From NCBI RefSeq assembly GCF_024341905.1, contig NZ_BQXY01000001.1, forward strand, positions 591,013 to 655,012: DNA of 64,000 nt, given 5' to 3'. The notes below the pieces were generated by a model. That model saw nothing but the letters and a program-made list of their open reading frames with translations. It was not told where the DNA came from and searched no databases. Below, piece by piece: positions 17,973 through 26,541 of this stretch. Numbering within the stretch: position 1 is the stretch's first letter; each line of letters begins with the position of its first letter. Made by a program: the position numbers and the translations under genes. The stretch comes from Clostridium folliculivorans (GTDB lineage Bacteria; Bacillota; Clostridia; Clostridiales; Clostridiaceae).

Positions 17973-18122
17973 ATGGAAAAATACACATTGAGGTTTACTT
18001 ATGGCGTTAAAGCTTCTTTTGATTTTAACACGTTGCTAGTCGATAGTGGTGCAAAGAAAGTTATGGATATCAGCAAAAAGCATATTATAAATCAGAATAA
18101 ATTTGAATTTTCTATTAACTAG
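17973..18122 (+). CDS. Possible 49-residue small ORF or gene remnant
   Basis: An ATG at 17973 opens a 49-codon frame to TAG at 18120-18122 (MEKYTLRFTYGVKASFDFNT at its start). No ribosome binding site is evident and I recognise no family; codon use looks protein-like, so it could be a real small gene or the start of a decayed one. The gap 17925-18312 otherwise holds the promoter at 18208-18236. Confidence 0.25.
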   Translation: MEKYTLRFTYGVKASFDFNTLLVDSGAKKVMDISKKHIINQNKFEFSIN

Positions 18123-18207
18123 TAGAAGTCTTAAATAAGACTTGTTATACTTATATTTAAACATACCAAAAAATATGGAATAAAGTTAAAAATGTGAAAT
18201 AAATACC

Positions 18208-18236
18208 TTGATTTTCCAATAAATTAAATATATAAT
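18208..18236 (+). promoter_or_regulatory. Promoter of the ArsR-type regulator
   Basis: TTGATT (18208-18213) and TATAAT (18231-18236) with an exact 17-bp spacer, 77 bases before the regulator start. Confidence 0.75.
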
Positions 18237-18312
18237 AAAGGTGTAATAAAACATAAATATTGTAATAAAGTATTTTGTTTGATGTTGCATACACGGAAGG
18301 GAAGATAAATCA

Positions 18313-19242
18313 ATGAGTAAGATTGTAGATTTGGATTTAGAAAGAAGCGATGAGTTGTACAACATAGCTAAAGCTTTAGCTTCTGAAGTTAGATTAGAAA
18401 TAATAAAACTTTTGAATTATAACAGTCATAATGTAAACGAAATTGCTGAAAAGCTTAATATACCTACTTCAACTGCTGCACTAAATGTAAAAATTCTTGA
18501 GGATGCTGGTATTATTAATACAGAACTGCAACCTGGAGTAAGGGGATCTATGAAAGTATGCAGCAGGAAAATGGATAAAATAAACATACAACTTGATACC
18601 GTGAATCTGCATTCGCAAGATAATTCTTTCTATATTAATATGCCGCTTGGAAACTTTGTTGATTGTGAAGTTAGTCCTACATGTGGTATGGTGAATGAAA
18701 ATGGATTTATAGATTCAGAAGACGATCCTAGAAGATTCTATAATCCAATGAGAACAACAGCTCAACTTATTTGGTTCTACAAAGGTTATATAGAATACCG
18801 TTTTCCGAATAATGTTCTTCAGCTAGGAAAAGAAAAATTATTTGAAGTATCCATGGAAATATGTTCTGAAGCGCCTAATTATAGAAACAACTGGCCTTCG
18901 GATATAACAATGTGGGTAAATGGAATAGAAGTCGGAACTTGGACTAGTCCAGGGGATTTTGGTGGTCGAAGAGGAAGATTAAATCCTGTATGGTGGTCTG
19001 ATGGTTGTACTCAGTACGGAATGTTGAAAACCTGGAGAGTTAACAAGGAAGGATCTTTCATAGATGAAACTAGAATATCAAGTGTTAAAATTGAGGATTT
19101 AAAGCTTAAAGATGATAAATTTATAACTGTTCGAATTGGAATAAAGGAAGATGCTGAACATGTAGGTGGAGTAAATATCTTTGGTGAAAAGTTTGGCGAT
19201 TACGAACAGAATATAGTTATGAGAATAGATTACAGTATGTAG
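18313..19242 (+). CDS. ArsR-type regulator with a long C-terminal sensor domain
   Basis: A 309-residue protein. Residues about 13-80 are an ArsR-like winged helix (ALASEVRLEIIKLL, then VNEIAEKLNIPTSTAALNVKILEDAGII). The remaining 220 residues are a beta-rich region with many aromatics (ITMWVNGIEVGTWTSPGDFG, LNPVWWSDG, TQYGMLKTWRV) unlike the roughly 100-residue metal-sensing ArsR proteins. Regulators of this build occur beside glycosidase genes in Firmicutes, and here the next genes are a sugar transporter and GH2 enzyme, so a sugar-sensing role is inferred. GGAAGGG precedes the ATG. Ligand and operator are unknown; the CGTAAA/TTTACG repeat at 20613 is one candidate. Confidence 0.75.
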   Translation: MSKIVDLDLERSDELYNIAKALASEVRLEIIKLLNYNSHNVNEIAEKLNIPTSTAALNVKILEDAGIINTELQPGVRGSMKVCSRKMDKINIQLDTVNLHSQDNSFYINMPLGNFVDCEVSPTCGMVNENGFIDSEDDPRRFYNPMRTTAQLIWFYKGYIEYRFPNNVLQLGKEKLFEVSMEICSEAPNYRNNWPSDITMWVNGIEVGTWTSPGDFGGRRGRLNPVWWSDGCTQYGMLKTWRVNKEGSFIDETRISSVKIEDLKLKDDKFITVRIGIKEDAEHVGGVNIFGEKFGDYEQNIVMRIDYSM

Positions 19243-19272
19243 GATATAGACGATATTTGAAAGTTTTTTAAG

Positions 19273-19333
19273 CTCTCACCATTTTTTGGTGAGAGTGGCA
19301 GAACTAGTATATTTAATTCAAAGTGGTACATGC
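19273..19333 (+). repeat. Hairpin plus AAGTGGTACAT motif, copy 1
   Basis: CTCTCACC (19273-19280) pairs with GGTGAGAG (19288-19295), and 25 bases later comes AAGTGGTACATGC (19321-19333). The same hairpin-spacer-motif order recurs at 22053-22113 with the same spacing. No T-run follows the stem, so this is not a plain terminator. Confidence 0.55.
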
Positions 19334-19470
19334 GGAGAGAGGTTTGAGTAATAAAATGTAGTATTTTTTTACTTAATCCTACATAAAAATTATTATATTA
19401 CAATAAATATGGTTTATATTGCTGTTTTTATGAAAAGTATATAGTAGGTAAACTTATAAAAACAATTTTA

Positions 19471-19485
19471 ATGAAAACGATGTCA
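19471..19485 (+). promoter_or_regulatory. cre-like site (CcpA)
   Basis: ATGAAAACGATGTCA matches the catabolite-responsive element consensus WTGNAANCGNWWNCA at all but one fixed position. It lies about 65 bases before the acyltransferase-like gene and so could place the region under carbon catabolite control. Confidence 0.5.
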
Positions 19486-19549
19486 AAAGCTGATGGAGAT
19501 AACGTTGATTGTGTTAAATTTACCAAGTTATAAAAACAAGAGGTGTACG

Positions 19550-20563
19550 ATGGAAAGAAATTTTTCAATAGATATATTTAAAGGACTTCTGGTTATTGGG
19601 ATGGTTTTGGTGCATATAATGCAATTTTTTTCAGATCCATCTATATCACCCTCGGTAGAATATGTAATTAATATAGGAAATGTAATCACTTTTTCTGGGT
19701 TTGTATTTTGCTTTGGGTATGTTGCTGAAATTTCTTATTTGGAAAAAGATTTGAAGAATGTATATAAAAAAATAATAAAAAACAGTATAAAAACATTAAT
19801 AGCATTTTATGTTTCTGGCAGTGCATTTCAGTTATTTGTGGCAGGTAATCCAATTGAATGGAATACTTTTAAGGAAATCCTTCTATTAAATACTATGCCA
19901 GGATGGTCAGAATTTTTAGCTTCTTTTGCTTATTTTAGTTTTGTGACCTTAATACTTTTTGTTCCTTTTAAAAAAGTTCTAAGTAACAAAATTTTATTTT
20001 GGATAATTTTCTTTAGCTTATTTTCAACTTGTTTTATACCATATGAAAAGGTAACAATTAATCAATTAGGCGTACTTATTGGAACTAATAAATTTGCTGC
20101 TTTCCCTGTGCTGCAGTATATGCCTTTTTATATGTTAGGAATGTACTTTGAAAAATATGACATAAAGTTCAATTTAGCCTTTGCAGGAGGCGCGCTATTA
20201 TTAAGTGTGTACCCTCTATACGAGATAATTGTTTTAAAAGCACCTCCTTGCAGATTCCCCCCTTCAGTATCATGGATAGTAGCACCTATGTTTATATTAT
20301 ATTTGTACTATCTGGCAGCTATCATGCTTGAAAGATTTGCTCTATATTTAAGTCCTATTATAGCTTTTGGACAAAATGTACTCTTTTGTTTAGTAGTAAG
20401 CAACATATTCATTTTCACTCTAGATTCAAAGTTCAATAAATTAACACTGAAGCCTTTACAATGCATATATATGGAGTTGATTTTTTTAGCTGTAGTATAT
20501 TACTTAGTATCAATAGTATCAAAGGTAAAGAAATCATATGGTAATATTATTAAAACGTCTTAG
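19550..20563 (+). CDS. Multi-pass membrane acyltransferase-like protein
   Basis: A 337-residue membrane protein with about nine or ten hydrophobic segments. Its start, RNFSIDIFKGLLVIGMVLVHIMQFF, has the R..siDifKGl.vigmvl.H pattern of the acyltransferase-3/OpgC-like superfamily, which O-acetylates or otherwise acylates extracellular glycans. The histidine in the first helix is the usual catalytic or substrate-contacting position. A longer reading from 19493 is possible, but AAGAGGTG just before ATG 19550 marks the better start. It sits between a putative sugar-responsive regulator and a sugar ABC transporter, which fits handling of acylated glycans (inference). Confidence 0.6.
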   Translation: MERNFSIDIFKGLLVIGMVLVHIMQFFSDPSISPSVEYVINIGNVITFSGFVFCFGYVAEISYLEKDLKNVYKKIIKNSIKTLIAFYVSGSAFQLFVAGNPIEWNTFKEILLLNTMPGWSEFLASFAYFSFVTLILFVPFKKVLSNKILFWIIFFSLFSTCFIPYEKVTINQLGVLIGTNKFAAFPVLQYMPFYMLGMYFEKYDIKFNLAFAGGALLLSVYPLYEIIVLKAPPCRFPPSVSWIVAPMFILYLYYLAAIMLERFALYLSPIIAFGQNVLFCLVVSNIFIFTLDSKFNKLTLKPLQCIYMELIFLAVVYYLVSIVSKVKKSYGNIIKTS

Positions 20564-20612
20564 TGGACAAGACTCTAACTAATTAGTAAATACAAATTTT
20601 TTTGCTTGTATA

Positions 20613-20636
20613 CGTAAACCTTATCATAGATTTACG
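20613..20636. promoter_or_regulatory. Inverted repeat upstream of the sugar ABC operon
   Basis: CGTAAA (20613-20618) and TTTACG (20631-20636) form an inverted repeat with a 12-base spacer, 38 bases before the binding-protein start. It is a candidate operator for the regulator encoded at 18313, or for another sugar repressor. Confidence 0.45.
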
Positions 20637-20673
20637 TTTAAATATACAATACATTATTTTTGGAGGAGATATT

Positions 20674-21939
20674 ATGAATCGTAAAATTAAAACAATCCTT
20701 AGCGTTGTGCTTTCGACCTTAACTATTACCTCGTTATTTGCTGGATGCGGTAAAGGAGGCAGTTCTGCCACTTCAGCATCTACATCAAAGAATGAAATCG
20801 TACTTTGGACACCACTTACAGGCCCAGATGGTGACACAATGACTTCAATAATAGCTGAGTATAATAAGACAAATCCAAAATATAAAGTTAAACACGTACC
20901 TATAGAAGCAAATGATATGTATACAAAGATACCTAGTGTTGTAAGCTCAGGTAAAAATGTTCCTGATTTAACTATTGTACATGCTGAAAGAATTCCTTTA
21001 TTTGTGAAAAATGATATGTTAGTTTCTTATGATGATGCTATATCTAAGGATGGAAATAACATTAAAGAAGAGAATTATCTAAAAGAGGGATGGAGAGTTG
21101 GAACTATAGATAACAAGAGATATGGTGTTCCACTAGATGTTCACTCATATATTACTTACTACAATCCAGATTTATTAGCTAAATATGGCCCTCATGTACT
21201 TGACGACGGAGTTATAACAATGGATGAAGTTAAAGAAGTAGGAGAAGCTGCTAAGAAGGATAAAATTGCAGCAATAGGCGTTGACTGGATGAGAGTTATG
21301 ACATTAGCTTGGATAAAGCAATTAGGTGGAGATATAACTTCTGATGGAACAAAGCCAACTGTTAATACTCCTCAAGCTGAGAAAGCATTAACAACAATGA
21401 AGAGCTTTGTTACAGATAAGATTGCAACACAAGATGGTGATGATCCGCAACAATTATTTATGAATGGAAAATTAGTTTTCTGGCCAGAAGGAATTTGGAT
21501 GCGTAATGGGTTAAAAGATGCAAAAGCACCTTGGAAAATGACTAATTTTATAACTTTTGACAAGAACAAGCTTGTTAACTGGTCATCTTCTCACAACTTT
21601 GTAATGTTTAAAAATCCAGCAAGAGATGCAGATAAGACACAGGGAATTTTAGACTTCTTAAAATGGCTACAAGCTAATTCATTAAAATGGGCTACTGATG
21701 CAGGTCAAAACCCAGCTTCAATGGCAGTTCAAACAAGTGCTGAATTTGCAAAGGAGCCACAAGCTTTCTTAGCTAAAGAACCAGAGGCTCTTCATGTATT
21801 CAACTATCAATACTACGGATATGTAGCTGAGTCCCTTGATAAGATTGTATTAGATACAGTTTTTGGCAAGATGGATATTAAGAAAGGACTAGAACAAGCG
21901 CAAAAGGAAACAGAAGACAGAATAGCTAGCGGCAAGTAG
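20674..21939 (+). CDS. Sugar ABC transporter, solute-binding lipoprotein
   Basis: A 421-residue family 1 extracellular binding protein. The signal sequence ends in the lipobox LFAGC with lipidated C25, followed by a Gly/Ser linker; the mature part begins EIVLWTPLTGPDGDTM, the usual first strand and loop of oligosaccharide-binding proteins. TGGAGGAGA precedes ATG 20674; upstream in-frame TTG codons lack a site. It captures a sugar or oligosaccharide for the two permeases encoded next. No ATPase gene is in the operon; clostridial sugar importers of this kind commonly share one MsmX-type ATPase encoded elsewhere. Confidence 0.9.
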   Translation: MNRKIKTILSVVLSTLTITSLFAGCGKGGSSATSASTSKNEIVLWTPLTGPDGDTMTSIIAEYNKTNPKYKVKHVPIEANDMYTKIPSVVSSGKNVPDLTIVHAERIPLFVKNDMLVSYDDAISKDGNNIKEENYLKEGWRVGTIDNKRYGVPLDVHSYITYYNPDLLAKYGPHVLDDGVITMDEVKEVGEAAKKDKIAAIGVDWMRVMTLAWIKQLGGDITSDGTKPTVNTPQAEKALTTMKSFVTDKIATQDGDDPQQLFMNGKLVFWPEGIWMRNGLKDAKAPWKMTNFITFDKNKLVNWSSSHNFVMFKNPARDADKTQGILDFLKWLQANSLKWATDAGQNPASMAVQTSAEFAKEPQAFLAKEPEALHVFNYQYYGYVAESLDKIVLDTVFGKMDIKKGLEQAQKETEDRIASGK

Positions 21940-21960
21940 TTATAGTACTTAGTGAGTGTG

Positions 21961-22004
21961 TTGAAATTAAGGTATTCTCTTCTGTAGAACTATCTTAATT
22001 TCAA
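21961..22004 (+). promoter_or_regulatory. Long intra-operon hairpin after the binding-protein gene
   Basis: TTGAAATTAAGGTA pairs with TATCTTAATTTCAA (13 Watson-Crick pairs and one G-U) around a 16-base loop. It has no T-run and lies between binding protein and permease genes, where such stems often stabilise the upstream mRNA so that binding protein exceeds permease. Confidence 0.65.
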
Positions 22005-22017
22005 CAATATTATTATA

Positions 22018-22112
22018 GATGTACCAGTTCGAACCGAAATCAATTTTTAAAACTTTCACGAGTTCTGGTGAGAGAATTTTAAAATATAAGTTTTATTACG
22101 AAGTGGTGCATC
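22018..22112 (+). repeat. Hairpin plus AAGTGGTGCAT motif, copy 2, enclosed by an outer inverted repeat
   Basis: CTTTCAC (22053-22059) pairs with GTGAGAG (22068-22074); AAGTGGTGCATCC follows at 22101. In this copy GATGTACCAGTTCG (22018-22031) is also an inverted match (12 of 14) to CGAAGTGGTGCATC (22099-22112), so the whole 95 bases could fold as a closed stem with an internal hairpin. About 40 bases at 22081-22120 recur at 59069-59108. Confidence 0.55.
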
Positions 22113-22193
22113 CATGAATAATATTTTTGGCTAGAAATATATTTTAAAAACTTCTTAAATACAACTCTATATTAGGTGAGGTGAAACAATGTA

Positions 22194-23063
22194 ATGGAGA
22201 AAAGGAAGTACACACCATATGTGTTTATAGCGCCGCATTTGATTCTATTTATAGTTTTTTTTGGCATTCCAGCTATATTCGGAATATTAATTTCTTTTAC
22301 TCAATGGAATCTTATGGGTACTCCTCAGTGGGTAGGACTTAAAAATTATGCTGAAATATTAGCTAATTCTAAGTCAACATTTTATACTCAATTTCATAAT
22401 GGATTAAAGAACACTCTTACTTTTACTTTGTTCAGTGTGCCTTTTTGTGTAATAGTTCCGTTATTGTTGGCTGCAGCTCTTAATGCAAAGCCTAAGGGAC
22501 ATAAAATATTCCAATCTATATTTTACCTTCCAACCCTTTTTTCAATTTCATCAGTGATATTGGCTTGGGGATTTTTGTTTAATAAAAATTTTGGACCAAT
22601 AAATAAGATTTTAGGTCAGTCCATCAATTGGGGTGGAATCCAACCATATGTATGGATTGCTATTATAACTATCACTGTTTGGTGGTATATAGGTGGAAAT
22701 ATGGTTATATATCAAGCAGCCATAGCAGGTGTACCGGCAGATTTATATGAAGCCGCGTCGCTTGATGGAGCTGGAGCTGTGATGAAGTTCCTAAAAATCA
22801 CGTTACCTTCAATAAAAAATCAACTTGCGTATACTCTTGTTATGACAACTATAGCTCAGCTTAATATATATGGACAGCCTCTAATGTTCAGTAAGGGAGG
22901 ACCTGCAGGTTCAACCTCTGTACTTTTGATGTATATAAGACAAACAGCATTTGGTACTGGTGAATCAATCGCTGGTATAGCATCTGCCATGGCAGTTATG
23001 CTTGGATTATGTATAGTTTTTGTCGCATCACTGCAATTCTACTTTCTTAGAGATAAAGATTAA
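22194..23063 (+). CDS. Sugar ABC transporter permease, first subunit (MalF/UgpA type)
   Basis: A 289-residue membrane subunit with six hydrophobic segments. The cytoplasmic EAA loop that docks the ATPase is clear: YEAASLDGAGAVMKFLKI followed by TLP near residues 182-203. Its N-terminus (KRKYTPYVFIAPHLILFIVF) is typical of the binding-protein-dependent sugar permeases. AGGTGAGG lies about 15 bases upstream and the start codon immediately follows an ATG-TAA mini-frame at 22189. It pairs with the product of 23082 to form the transmembrane pore. Confidence 0.9.
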   Translation: MEKRKYTPYVFIAPHLILFIVFFGIPAIFGILISFTQWNLMGTPQWVGLKNYAEILANSKSTFYTQFHNGLKNTLTFTLFSVPFCVIVPLLLAAALNAKPKGHKIFQSIFYLPTLFSISSVILAWGFLFNKNFGPINKILGQSINWGGIQPYVWIAIITITVWWYIGGNMVIYQAAIAGVPADLYEAASLDGAGAVMKFLKITLPSIKNQLAYTLVMTTIAQLNIYGQPLMFSKGGPAGSTSVLLMYIRQTAFGTGESIAGIASAMAVMLGLCIVFVASLQFYFLRDKD

Positions 23064-23081
23064 TTAAAGAGGTGATGAAGA

Positions 23082-23924
23082 ATGATATGGATTAAAAAGA
23101 AGGGGCCAAAAGTTGCCGCGTTTATATTCCTTTTTGCAATGGCACTTATTTGGATACTTCCAGTCTTATATGCAGTATTATCTTCGTTTAAATCAAACGT
23201 GGAAATCAATTCAATAGGTTACAAATTACTTCCTCAGCAGTGGATTGTGGAAAACTATGTTAAGGTGTTAACTAATTTTGATAGTGCGCCTATAGTTAGA
23301 TGGTTTTTGAACTCCTTACTTATAGCAGTATCTCAAACTGTTTTAGTTTTAATAATAGCTTCTTCTGCAGCTTATGCATACTCAAGGCTTAAGTTCAAAG
23401 GAAGGGATTTTATATTCTGGATTCTCTTAAGTACTATGATGTTTCCAAGTATAGTAAATCTTATTCCATTATACAAAATAGTAAGCATGTTTAACTGGAT
23501 AGACACACCTCTTGCTATTATAGTTCCAGGTGTCTCAGGTGTATTTAACATATTTTTAATAAAGCAGTTTATGGTAAGCATACCTAAAGAATACGATGAA
23601 TCAGCAAGAATAGATGGTGCTAGTGATTTTCAAATATATTTTAAAGTAATATTACCACTTATAAGACCTGTATTAACAGTGGTAGCGTTATTTACTTTTA
23701 CTGGAGCTTGGAATGACTTTTTATGGCCATCAATTGTATACAATAATATTGAAAACTTGCCATTAACCCCTGCTTTACAGCTTTTTCAGGGGATGTATGT
23801 AACAGATTATGGTCGTCTAACTACTTCAGCAGTTATAGCCATAATACCAACATTTATCTTATATTTATTTACTCAAAAGTATTTCTTAGAAGGACTTAAT
23901 TTATCATCTGGTATCAAGGGATAG
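23082..23924 (+). CDS. Sugar ABC transporter permease, second subunit (MalG type)
   Basis: A 280-residue permease with six hydrophobic segments and the EAA loop DESARIDGASDFQIYFKV followed by ILPLI. It starts 18 bases after the first permease ends, with GAGGTGA as the ribosome site, so the two are co-translated. SSAAYAYSRLKFKGRDF before the third membrane helix is a usual MalG-family stretch. It is followed after 33 bases by the GH2 enzyme, linking uptake to intracellular hydrolysis of the same substrate. Confidence 0.9.
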   Translation: MIWIKKKGPKVAAFIFLFAMALIWILPVLYAVLSSFKSNVEINSIGYKLLPQQWIVENYVKVLTNFDSAPIVRWFLNSLLIAVSQTVLVLIIASSAAYAYSRLKFKGRDFIFWILLSTMMFPSIVNLIPLYKIVSMFNWIDTPLAIIVPGVSGVFNIFLIKQFMVSIPKEYDESARIDGASDFQIYFKVILPLIRPVLTVVALFTFTGAWNDFLWPSIVYNNIENLPLTPALQLFQGMYVTDYGRLTTSAVIAIIPTFILYLFTQKYFLEGLNLSSGIKG

Positions 23925-23957
23925 AATAAAAACAAAACAACAATAGGAGGAACCGAT

Positions 23958-25730
23958 ATGGCAATAAATAATGTTAGAAATGAACATCCACGTCCAAGCT
24001 TTGAAAGGAAAACTTGGTTAAATTTAAATGGAGATTGGGATTTCGAATATGATGATAATGATTTAGGGTTAAAAAGTAAATGGTACCAAAATAAATCTTT
24101 TAGTAAAAAAATAGTGGTACCTTATGTGTTCCAAAGTGAGCTTTCTGGTATAAATGAACAAGCGGTTCATGACATTGTATGGTACTCAAGAGAGCTTAAT
24201 ATACCAGAAGAACTAAAAAATAAGAGAATAAATCTTCATTTTGGTGCTGTTGATTATAAAGCAGATGTGTGGGTAAATGGAAATCATGTTATAACTCACG
24301 AAGGAGGACATGTTCCTTTTTCTGTAGAAATTACTGATCTACTTAAAGATAGTGGAAATAAATTAGTGGTTAGGGTAGAAGATTATACTTATGATTTAGA
24401 ACTTCCTAGAGGTAAGCAATACTGGAAAGAAAAATCAGAAGGAATATTTTATACTAGAACAACAGGAATATGGCAAACTGTATGGCTTGAGGCTGTTTCA
24501 GAAAATTATTTAAAGAATACGTGGATTACTCCGGACCTTGATAATAAAAAGGTGCATGTAGAGTATGAGTTAGATAGGGGTTCCAGTAACACATGTTTAG
24601 AGGTTACAATAACATTAAGAGGAAAAATTATTGTTCAAGATAGAATAAGTATAATAAATGGAAGAGGAAAAAGAGATTTCTGGCTAGATCAGAATATTAC
24701 TATAGATTGGAATCATCAAGAATCCTGGGCTTGGACCCCTGAAAATCCAGTGCTTTTCGATATCAATTTCAAGGTTATAGTTGATGATGAATGTATTGAT
24801 GAGGTTACATCTTACTTTGGACTCCGAAAAGTTTCTATAGTCTCAGGAAAGTTTATGTTAAATAATAGACCTTATTTTCAAAAGATGTTATTAGATCAAG
24901 GCTATTGGGAAAAGTCATTGTTGACTGCGCCTAGTGATGAAGATTTTGTGAAAGATATAAAGCTAAGCAAGGCTATGGGTTTTAACGGTGTTAGAAAACA
25001 TCAGAAAATTGAAGATCCTAGATACCTTTATTGGGCAGATAAACTTGGTTTTCTTGTTTGGGGTGAGATAGCTAGTGCATATAATTATTCGAGAATATAT
25101 GTTGAACGTATCACTAAAGAATGGATGGAAATGATAAAACGCGATTATAATCATCCTTGCATAGTGGCGTGGACTCCTTTAAATGAATCGTGGGGAGTTG
25201 AGGGGATAATGAATAATAAAGCTGAACAGGCTCATTCGGCATCTATGTATTGGTTAACCAAATCATTAGACCAAACAAGGCCAGTTATATCAAACGATGG
25301 ATGGGATCATACCAAAACTGATCTTCTTACAATCCATGATTACGAATGGAAAAACGAAGTTTTGAAAGATAGGTATTCATCTTTAGATAGTATAATTAAT
25401 TCTACACCATCAGGAAGGACTATACTTGCTCAAGGATGGGAATATGAAGGACAGCCAATTATCGTATCTGAAATGGGTGGAATATCTTATCAAAAGAGTG
25501 ATTGGAAGGGATGGGGATACTCATCAGCATCTTCTGATGAAGATTATATTAAGAGATACTATGATGTCATATCTCCGCTACTTGAGTCTCCATTAGTGCA
25601 AGGATTTGTATATACCCAAATAACAGATGTAGAACAGGAGATAAATGGATTACTTACTTATAAAAGAGAGCCTAAGGTGGATGTAGATATAATAAAATCT
25701 ATAAATGAAGGAAAATGGAAACCTAATTAA
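23958..25730 (+). CDS. Glycoside hydrolase family 2 enzyme, cytoplasmic
   Basis: A 590-residue GH2 protein: sugar-binding jelly roll (about 1-175, with NLNGDWDFEYDD and HFGAVDYKADVWVNG), an immunoglobulin-like middle domain and a TIM barrel from about 285. The acid/base is E410 in PLNESWG and the nucleophile E505 in SEMGG, so it should be active. There is no signal peptide, so it hydrolyses imported oligosaccharide in the cytoplasm. It is shorter than LacZ and closer to the compact beta-galactosidase/beta-glucuronidase-like GH2 group; beta-mannosidase or alpha-L-arabinosidase activity cannot be excluded. GGAGG precedes the ATG, last gene of the transporter operon. Confidence 0.88.
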   Translation: MAINNVRNEHPRPSFERKTWLNLNGDWDFEYDDNDLGLKSKWYQNKSFSKKIVVPYVFQSELSGINEQAVHDIVWYSRELNIPEELKNKRINLHFGAVDYKADVWVNGNHVITHEGGHVPFSVEITDLLKDSGNKLVVRVEDYTYDLELPRGKQYWKEKSEGIFYTRTTGIWQTVWLEAVSENYLKNTWITPDLDNKKVHVEYELDRGSSNTCLEVTITLRGKIIVQDRISIINGRGKRDFWLDQNITIDWNHQESWAWTPENPVLFDINFKVIVDDECIDEVTSYFGLRKVSIVSGKFMLNNRPYFQKMLLDQGYWEKSLLTAPSDEDFVKDIKLSKAMGFNGVRKHQKIEDPRYLYWADKLGFLVWGEIASAYNYSRIYVERITKEWMEMIKRDYNHPCIVAWTPLNESWGVEGIMNNKAEQAHSASMYWLTKSLDQTRPVISNDGWDHTKTDLLTIHDYEWKNEVLKDRYSSLDSIINSTPSGRTILAQGWEYEGQPIIVSEMGGISYQKSDWKGWGYSSASSDEDYIKRYYDVISPLLESPLVQGFVYTQITDVEQEINGLLTYKREPKVDVDIIKSINEGKWKPN

Positions 25731-25739
25731 TATTCCTTT

Positions 25740-25784
25740 GGTGCTGTAAAAGCACCGTGTTGAATTAAGTGGTTATACATCCGA
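25740..25784 (+). repeat. Hairpin plus AAGTGG..ACATCC motif, copy 3
   Basis: GGTGCT pairs with AGCACC (25740-25756), and 10 bases later AAGTGGTTATACATCC (25767-25782) resembles the motif at 19321, 22101 and 59089. The stem may also terminate the ABC-GH2 operon weakly. Confidence 0.4.
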
Positions 25785-25839
25785 TGCTTTAATGAGCCTT
25801 AGCAGAGAATTAATATGATTTTGTCATATTCCATGGCTA

Positions 25840-25875
25840 AAACTGTAAACTCACTTCGTTCGAACAGTACAGTTT
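25840..25875 (+). repeat. Inverted repeat within a long gene-free spacer
   Basis: AAACTGTA (25840-25847) pairs perfectly with TACAGTTT (25868-25875) around a loop holding TTCGTTCGAA. The gap 25731-26072 contains this stem, the motif copy at 25740 and a 60-base segment at 25898-25965 that recurs at 29510; I see no gene in it. Confidence 0.45.
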
Positions 25876-25897
25876 CTTAACGCCATCACATCTGAAA

Positions 25898-25965
25898 AAA
25901 ACATTTAATTCTAATAGCTCGCTCATATAGCATCTCCTTTATAACTACTTAATTCCAACAATACT
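25898..25965 (+). repeat. 60-base intergenic repeat, copy 1
   Basis: Shares ACATTT, AATTCTAA, CTCATATA, CATCT, CTTAATT and CAA blocks in the same order and spacing with 29510-29578. In copy 2 a cre-like core sits in the middle; here that part has diverged. Confidence 0.5.
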
Positions 25966-26072
25966 CTTAAACATAGCCCCAGTATAAGCATGGCCATCAA
26001 TAAATCTTAAGCAGTAATCTATAAGGATATATGTAGATTGCTGCTTATGTACATATTGAAAATTGGAGGAGT

Positions 26073-26480
26073 ATGTCTGTGGATAGAAAATTTGAAAAGA
26101 TACTAGCTTATGTAGGTGGTTCATGGCAGATAATATCAGGATTAATCACTATAATTCCATACTCAACTATGATAAAAAGGCAAGGGTTTAATGTAACAGA
26201 TGGTTCACAGTTATCTATAAATGCAACTCAGTCTGTTATTGATAGCATATATTCCTTCAGTACAACCATAGGAATATTGTTTGTTGGAATAGGACTGCTT
26301 AATTTATATCTATCAAAAAGATTAAAAAGCAGGGAAGTTGAAAAGAAGATTCCTACTTGGTTTATATGTTGCGGAATAATATCTTTATTTGTGATGGATT
26401 TCATAAGTTGTGTAGTTTTTGTTGCATCAGGTTTAGTTGCCATGGCTAGGAATAAGTCTATTAGAATAATAAACAATTAG
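26073..26480 (+). CDS. Small membrane protein, unrecognised (DUF4064-like)
   Basis: A 135-residue protein with three or four hydrophobic segments: about 8-32 (ILAYVGGSWQIISGLITIIP), 55-80 (SFSTTIGILFVGIGLLNLYL), and 90-128 (WFICCGIISLFVMDF then CVVFVASGLVAMA). The start RKFEKILAYVGGSWQIISG resembles the small DUF4064-type membrane proteins of Firmicutes, but the match is by general pattern only. TTGGAGGAG precedes the ATG. It stands alone between the GH2 operon and a long hairpin at 26542. No function can be given. Confidence 0.6.
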   Translation: MSVDRKFEKILAYVGGSWQIISGLITIIPYSTMIKRQGFNVTDGSQLSINATQSVIDSIYSFSTTIGILFVGIGLLNLYLSKRLKSREVEKKIPTWFICCGIISLFVMDFISCVVFVASGLVAMARNKSIRIINN

Positions 26481-26541
26481 AATGTAGAAAAAAATCATGA
26501 TAGTCAATGAATAAATAATGTTTATAATCTCTTTAATAAAA

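Noticed and set aside
17973..18122. Confident small gene
   Set aside because: Protein-like 49-codon frame but no ribosome site or family match; kept only as a low-confidence entry.
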